DNA of 8,692 bases from Flavobacteriales bacterium (lineage in GTDB: Bacteria; Bacteroidota; Bacteroidia; Flavobacteriales_D; SKUL01): the NCBI GenBank assembly GCA_007129985.1, contig SKUL01000076.1:1-8692 (forward strand). Reading direction: 5' to 3'. Position 1 is the stretch's first letter. The number at the start of each line of letters is the position of its first letter. Below, piece after piece: positions 6,618 through 8,692 of this stretch. A program made the translations under genes and the position numbers. The notes under the pieces are model-generated. The model worked only from the letters and a program-made list of their open reading frames with translations, was not told the origin of the DNA and did no database searches.

Positions 6618-7562
6618 ATGAACCAAGGTAAAATTCACAGCGCAGCAAAGTACTTGTGCGGCTTGTTGTTGCCATTAATTTTCTTGCTTCTTTCTCAGGA
6701 CGCATCTGCCGCACCTCCGGATTCCACAAGCTTTAATCCTGAGCGCGCATGGCTCGTAGGTTCTGCCGGAACTTTGATAGCCGGAGGGACGCTCATTGGC
6801 CTCAATGAACTGTGGTACAAAGACCAACCGCGAACCTCCTTTCATCTTTTTGACGATTTGGCCGACTGGAAACAAATGGACAAGGCCGGACACGCCATGA
6901 CAGCCTATTATATGGGGCGCATGGGCATTCGCGCGATGCAATGGACAGGCACTGAGCGTAAAAAAGCAATCTGGATTGGTGGTAGTTACGGATTTGCCTA
7001 CCTCACGGCGATTGAGGTACTTGATGGATTTTCGGCTGAGTGGGGCTTTTCGTTGAGCGACATGGCCGCCAACGCCGTGGGAGCAGCGCTGGTAATAGGG
7101 CAGGAGCTACACTGGGGAGACCAACGCATGCAACTCAAGTTTTCGGTGCATCACTCGCCTTATGCCCAATACCGCCCAAATGTGTTGGGAAGCAACGGCC
7201 TTGAGCGCCTCTTGAAAGACTACAACGGTCAAACTTACTGGCTGTCAGTGAATGGTGCGTCGTGGTTCAAAGAAAAGCCCCAATGGCTACCTGTTTGGTT
7301 GAACCTTGCGGTGGGCTACAGCGCCGATGGCATGACGGGCGGAAGTAGCAATCCTGCTTTTGACGGGCAGGGTAATCCCATGCCAACTTTTGACAGACAG
7401 CGGCAGGTATACCTGAGTTTTGATGTGGATTTGACGCGCATCAAAACACGTTCAAAGGTGCTTAAAACATGTTTTGAGCTGGTGAGCTTTGTGAAAATTC
7501 CCGCTCCTGCCATTGAGTTCAATCAGAATGGCGTGGTGAGAGGTTATTGGCTGTATTTTTAA
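6618..7562 (+). CDS. DUF2279 family predicted envelope protein with VanZ-like residue pattern
   Basis: This 314-residue protein has a signal peptide (about 1-31, hydrophobic core LCGLLLPLIFLLL, cleavage near ASA-AP). It resembles the DUF2279 (YfiM-like) family of uncharacterised envelope proteins. Conserved-looking blocks are DKAGHAMTAYYMGRMG (88-103), IEVLDGF (132-138) and GFSLSDMAANAVGAAL (143-158). In order and spacing they recall the DK..H / E / D...N..G pattern of VanZ-like and phosphatidylglycerophosphatase-like membrane proteins, with D88, H92, E133, D148 and N152 as the polar residues. A more hydrophilic C-terminal part (about 170-314) rich in aromatic strands may form a beta domain. 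The ATG at 6618 is preferred: it is preceded by GGAGAAG and begins a good signal peptide. A GTG at 6609 and longer upstream extensions are less likely. It is divergent from the SRPBCC-like gene. Its function is unknown. Confidence 0.8.
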   Translation: MNQGKIHSAAKYLCGLLLPLIFLLLSQDASAAPPDSTSFNPERAWLVGSAGTLIAGGTLIGLNELWYKDQPRTSFHLFDDLADWKQMDKAGHAMTAYYMGRMGIRAMQWTGTERKKAIWIGGSYGFAYLTAIEVLDGFSAEWGFSLSDMAANAVGAALVIGQELHWGDQRMQLKFSVHHSPYAQYRPNVLGSNGLERLLKDYNGQTYWLSVNGASWFKEKPQWLPVWLNLAVGYSADGMTGGSSNPAFDGQGNPMPTFDRQRQVYLSFDVDLTRIKTRSKVLKTCFELVSFVKIPAPAIEFNQNGVVRGYWLYF

Positions 7563-7596
7563 AGCTGCAACGGCTATCTGGCAAGTATCAATAAGT

Positions 7597-7630
7597 TTTG
7601 ATGCAGATTCTAAATCAATCCCTAACTTGC
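7597..7630 (+). promoter_or_regulatory. Weak candidate promoter before the small T9SS cargo gene
   Basis: A TTTG (7597-7600) is followed after 22 bp by TAACTTGC (7623-7630), a poor match to TAnnTTTG with slightly long spacing. It would start transcription just before the ATG at 7646. It is included because the 83-bp gap after the DUF2279 gene is enough for a promoter and no better candidate is visible. Confidence 0.25.
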
Positions 7631-7645
7631 CCCAAATTCACTTTT

Positions 7646-8176
7646 ATGCGAACCCCTTTTGTTAAACTAGTCTTATGTGTTTTTCTGCTTAGCGGATTGA
7701 TTGCAAGTGCACAAGAGTACCAAGGTATTTATTTTGAGATGACCGATGGAACTGTTAGCACCTATGACCTTTGGTCGATCGAAAAAATCACGTTTTCACA
7801 AACCGAAACGCTATTGCATTTTTCCGATCACAGCATAGAGACCCTTGCGATTTCAGAAATTGGGCACTATGGTTATACCATAGCAACCCAAATAAATGCC
7901 CCTGTTTCTGAGGGATTTCGAATCAATGTTTTTCCCAACCCAGCTACGGATTGGGTGAATGTATCCTACACACTTCCCGACGCTACAAACCTGAGAATAG
8001 ACATTTTTGACCTTCAAGGCCGCCATATTGAACAGCTTTTTGCAGGGTTTCAGACTGCCGGAGAATATCAGATGATGTGGGGTGCCAGTGGTATATTACA
8101 AAGTGCCGGAATGTATTTGTGCCGGCTCACCACGCCTTCATTCACCGTCAACAAATCGATTATTATTCAACACTGA
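7646..8176 (+). CDS. Small secreted T9SS type A sorting-domain protein
   Basis: This 176-residue protein has a signal peptide (MRTPFVK followed by LVLCVFLLSGLIA, cleavage near SAQ-EY at about 23). A short region (30-77) holds two similar 21-residue units, the first containing MTDGTVSTYDLWSIEKITF. A T9SS type A sorting domain follows from about residue 90: the FPNPATDW entry motif (96-103), a LRIDIFDLQGR strand (116-126) and a YLCRLTTPSFTVNKSIIIQ end. The protein is therefore probably exported and anchored or released at the cell surface. With only about 65 residues between signal peptide and sorting domain it has no room for an enzyme. The ATG at 7646 is chosen over the ATG at 7601 and TTG at 7598 because it places the signal peptide at the N-terminus. 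The stop is 10 bp before the FISUMP gene, so the two are probably cotranscribed. Confidence 0.85.
   Translation: MRTPFVKLVLCVFLLSGLIASAQEYQGIYFEMTDGTVSTYDLWSIEKITFSQTETLLHFSDHSIETLAISEIGHYGYTIATQINAPVSEGFRINVFPNPATDWVNVSYTLPDATNLRIDIFDLQGRHIEQLFAGFQTAGEYQMMWGASGILQSAGMYLCRLTTPSFTVNKSIIIQH
7733..7876 (+). repeat. Two degenerate 21-residue units within the small T9SS cargo protein
   Basis: Residues 30-50 and 57-77 align without gaps. Identities are few (D34/D61, T39/T66, I45/I72), but most other positions are conservative (M/F, T/S, V/I, L/I, F/Y). The pattern is x-[TS]-D-x-[TS]-[VI] then [LI]-x-x-I and a terminal aromatic residue, consistent with two copies of a short beta-hairpin unit. A closer match to the first unit occurs in the neighbouring FISUMP protein. 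Confidence 0.4.
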
Positions 8177-8186
8177 AAACAGGGTC

Positions 8187-8692
8187 ATGAAACAAGTCAT
8201 AATAGCTCTTTTTTGCTCTTCAATTGGAATATCGGTCGTAGTTGCGCAAGAGTATGAGCATAAGATTCACTTCGATAATCTAGACGATGAGGTTAATCCG
8301 ATTGCGGTTATTGATAGCATAAAGCACGAGAATGTGGCGGGAAATACCTTGAAAATCATTTATTTCAGCGATGGCGCGACTCAAAGTTTCACTGTGGCAT
8401 CTATCGATAGTGTAACTTTTGCTGAGATTATAACTTCTGGGGTTTGTCCCACTTCAGGAATTGTGAGCGACATTGAAGGTAACGAGTACTTAACCGTTGC
8501 CATTGGCAATCAGTGCTGGATGGCTGAGAATCTGCTTACGGCCACATACAATAATGGAGATGAGATTCCGAACGTTTTGCCCAACAGCGAATGGCAAGAG
8601 TTGAGTACAGGCGCATGGTCGTTTTACAATCATGATGGCGGCAACGAAGTGCCCTTTGGCAAATTGTACAACTGGTATGCAGTGGATGACAA
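8187..8692 (+). CDS. Secreted FISUMP-domain protein (3' end cut by window)
   Basis: The frame opens at ATG 8187 and runs off the right edge with no stop: 168 complete codons are visible. A signal peptide (VIIALFCSSIGISVVVA, cleavage just before QEY at about 20) is followed by a short linker region with the unit FSDGATQSFTVASIDSVTF (60-78). A FISUMP domain begins at about residue 94: DIEGNEYLTVAIGNQCWMAE, then NGDEIPN, a GAWSFYNHDG stretch and GKLYNWYAVDD at the edge. This domain is common in secreted and surface proteins of Fibrobacter and Bacteroidota; its function is not established. The gene starts 10 bp after the preceding T9SS cargo gene, whose N-terminal region it resembles. A C-terminal sorting domain may lie beyond the window. 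Confidence 0.88.
   Translation, partial: MKQVIIALFCSSIGISVVVAQEYEHKIHFDNLDDEVNPIAVIDSIKHENVAGNTLKIIYFSDGATQSFTVASIDSVTFAEIITSGVCPTSGIVSDIEGNEYLTVAIGNQCWMAENLLTATYNNGDEIPNVLPNSEWQELSTGAWSFYNHDGGNEVPFGKLYNWYAVDD
8358..8420 (+). repeat. SDG...SIDSVTF unit in the FISUMP protein, similar to the unit in the upstream gene
   Basis: Residues 58-78 include FSDGATQSFTVASIDSVTF, which aligns without gaps to MTDGTVSTYDLWSIEKITF in the preceding protein. Identities are D, G, S, I, T and F (6 of 19), with further conservative matches. A more degenerate copy, needing a gap, may occupy residues 28-46. Confidence 0.45.

Noticed and set aside
7587..7602. ATCAA-N6-TTGAT inverted repeat before the small T9SS gene
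   Set aside because: Arms of only 5 bp in AT-rich sequence are expected by chance, and it is not placed relative to a convincing promoter.

Overview
The window looks like chromosomal DNA of a member of the Bacteroidota. Three observations support this. Two secreted proteins end in type IX secretion system (T9SS) type A sorting domains, each with a YPNP/FPNP entry motif. A third secreted protein carries a FISUMP (Fibrobacter succinogenes major paralogous) domain. Promoter-like sequences follow the Bacteroidota TAnnTTTG -7 pattern, and Shine-Dalgarno sequences are weak or absent. The genus cannot be named from this stretch. No tRNA, rRNA, CRISPR array, insertion sequence or phage gene was seen, and no gap between genes exceeds about 140 bp.

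Layout. The left edge holds the 3' end of a T9SS cargo gene (+). It converges, with only 6 bp between stop codons, on a ZigA-type zinc metallochaperone GTPase gene (-). Upstream of zigA lie a 17-bp inverted repeat overlapping a -7 element, and then a strong rho-independent terminator belonging to the next gene, paaZ (-). PaaZ is a bifunctional aldehyde dehydrogenase/MaoC-type hydratase of phenylacetate catabolism. Further right are a signal peptide-TPR-transmembrane-HisKA_2 sensor histidine kinase (-) and, 32 bp before it in the same direction, a small membrane-anchored SRPBCC-like protein (-). These two probably form an operon.

A 112-bp divergent intergenic region separates that pair from a DUF2279 envelope protein gene (+). 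It contains a 24-bp near-perfect palindrome and two outward-facing -7 elements of identical sequence. The right end holds two closely spaced secreted-protein genes (+): a small T9SS cargo protein, and a FISUMP protein cut off by the window edge. Both carry a short repeated unit with the pattern SDG...SID.(I/V)TF.

How they fit together. This is mostly ordinary housekeeping and accessory chromosome: zinc handling, aromatic degradation, envelope sensing and secreted proteins, not one dedicated system. I did not find a convincing undescribed multi-gene system. The best leads are the two palindromic candidate operators (at zigA and in the divergent kinase/DUF2279 region), the VanZ-like residue pattern in the DUF2279 protein, and the shared short repeat in the two secreted proteins at the right end.
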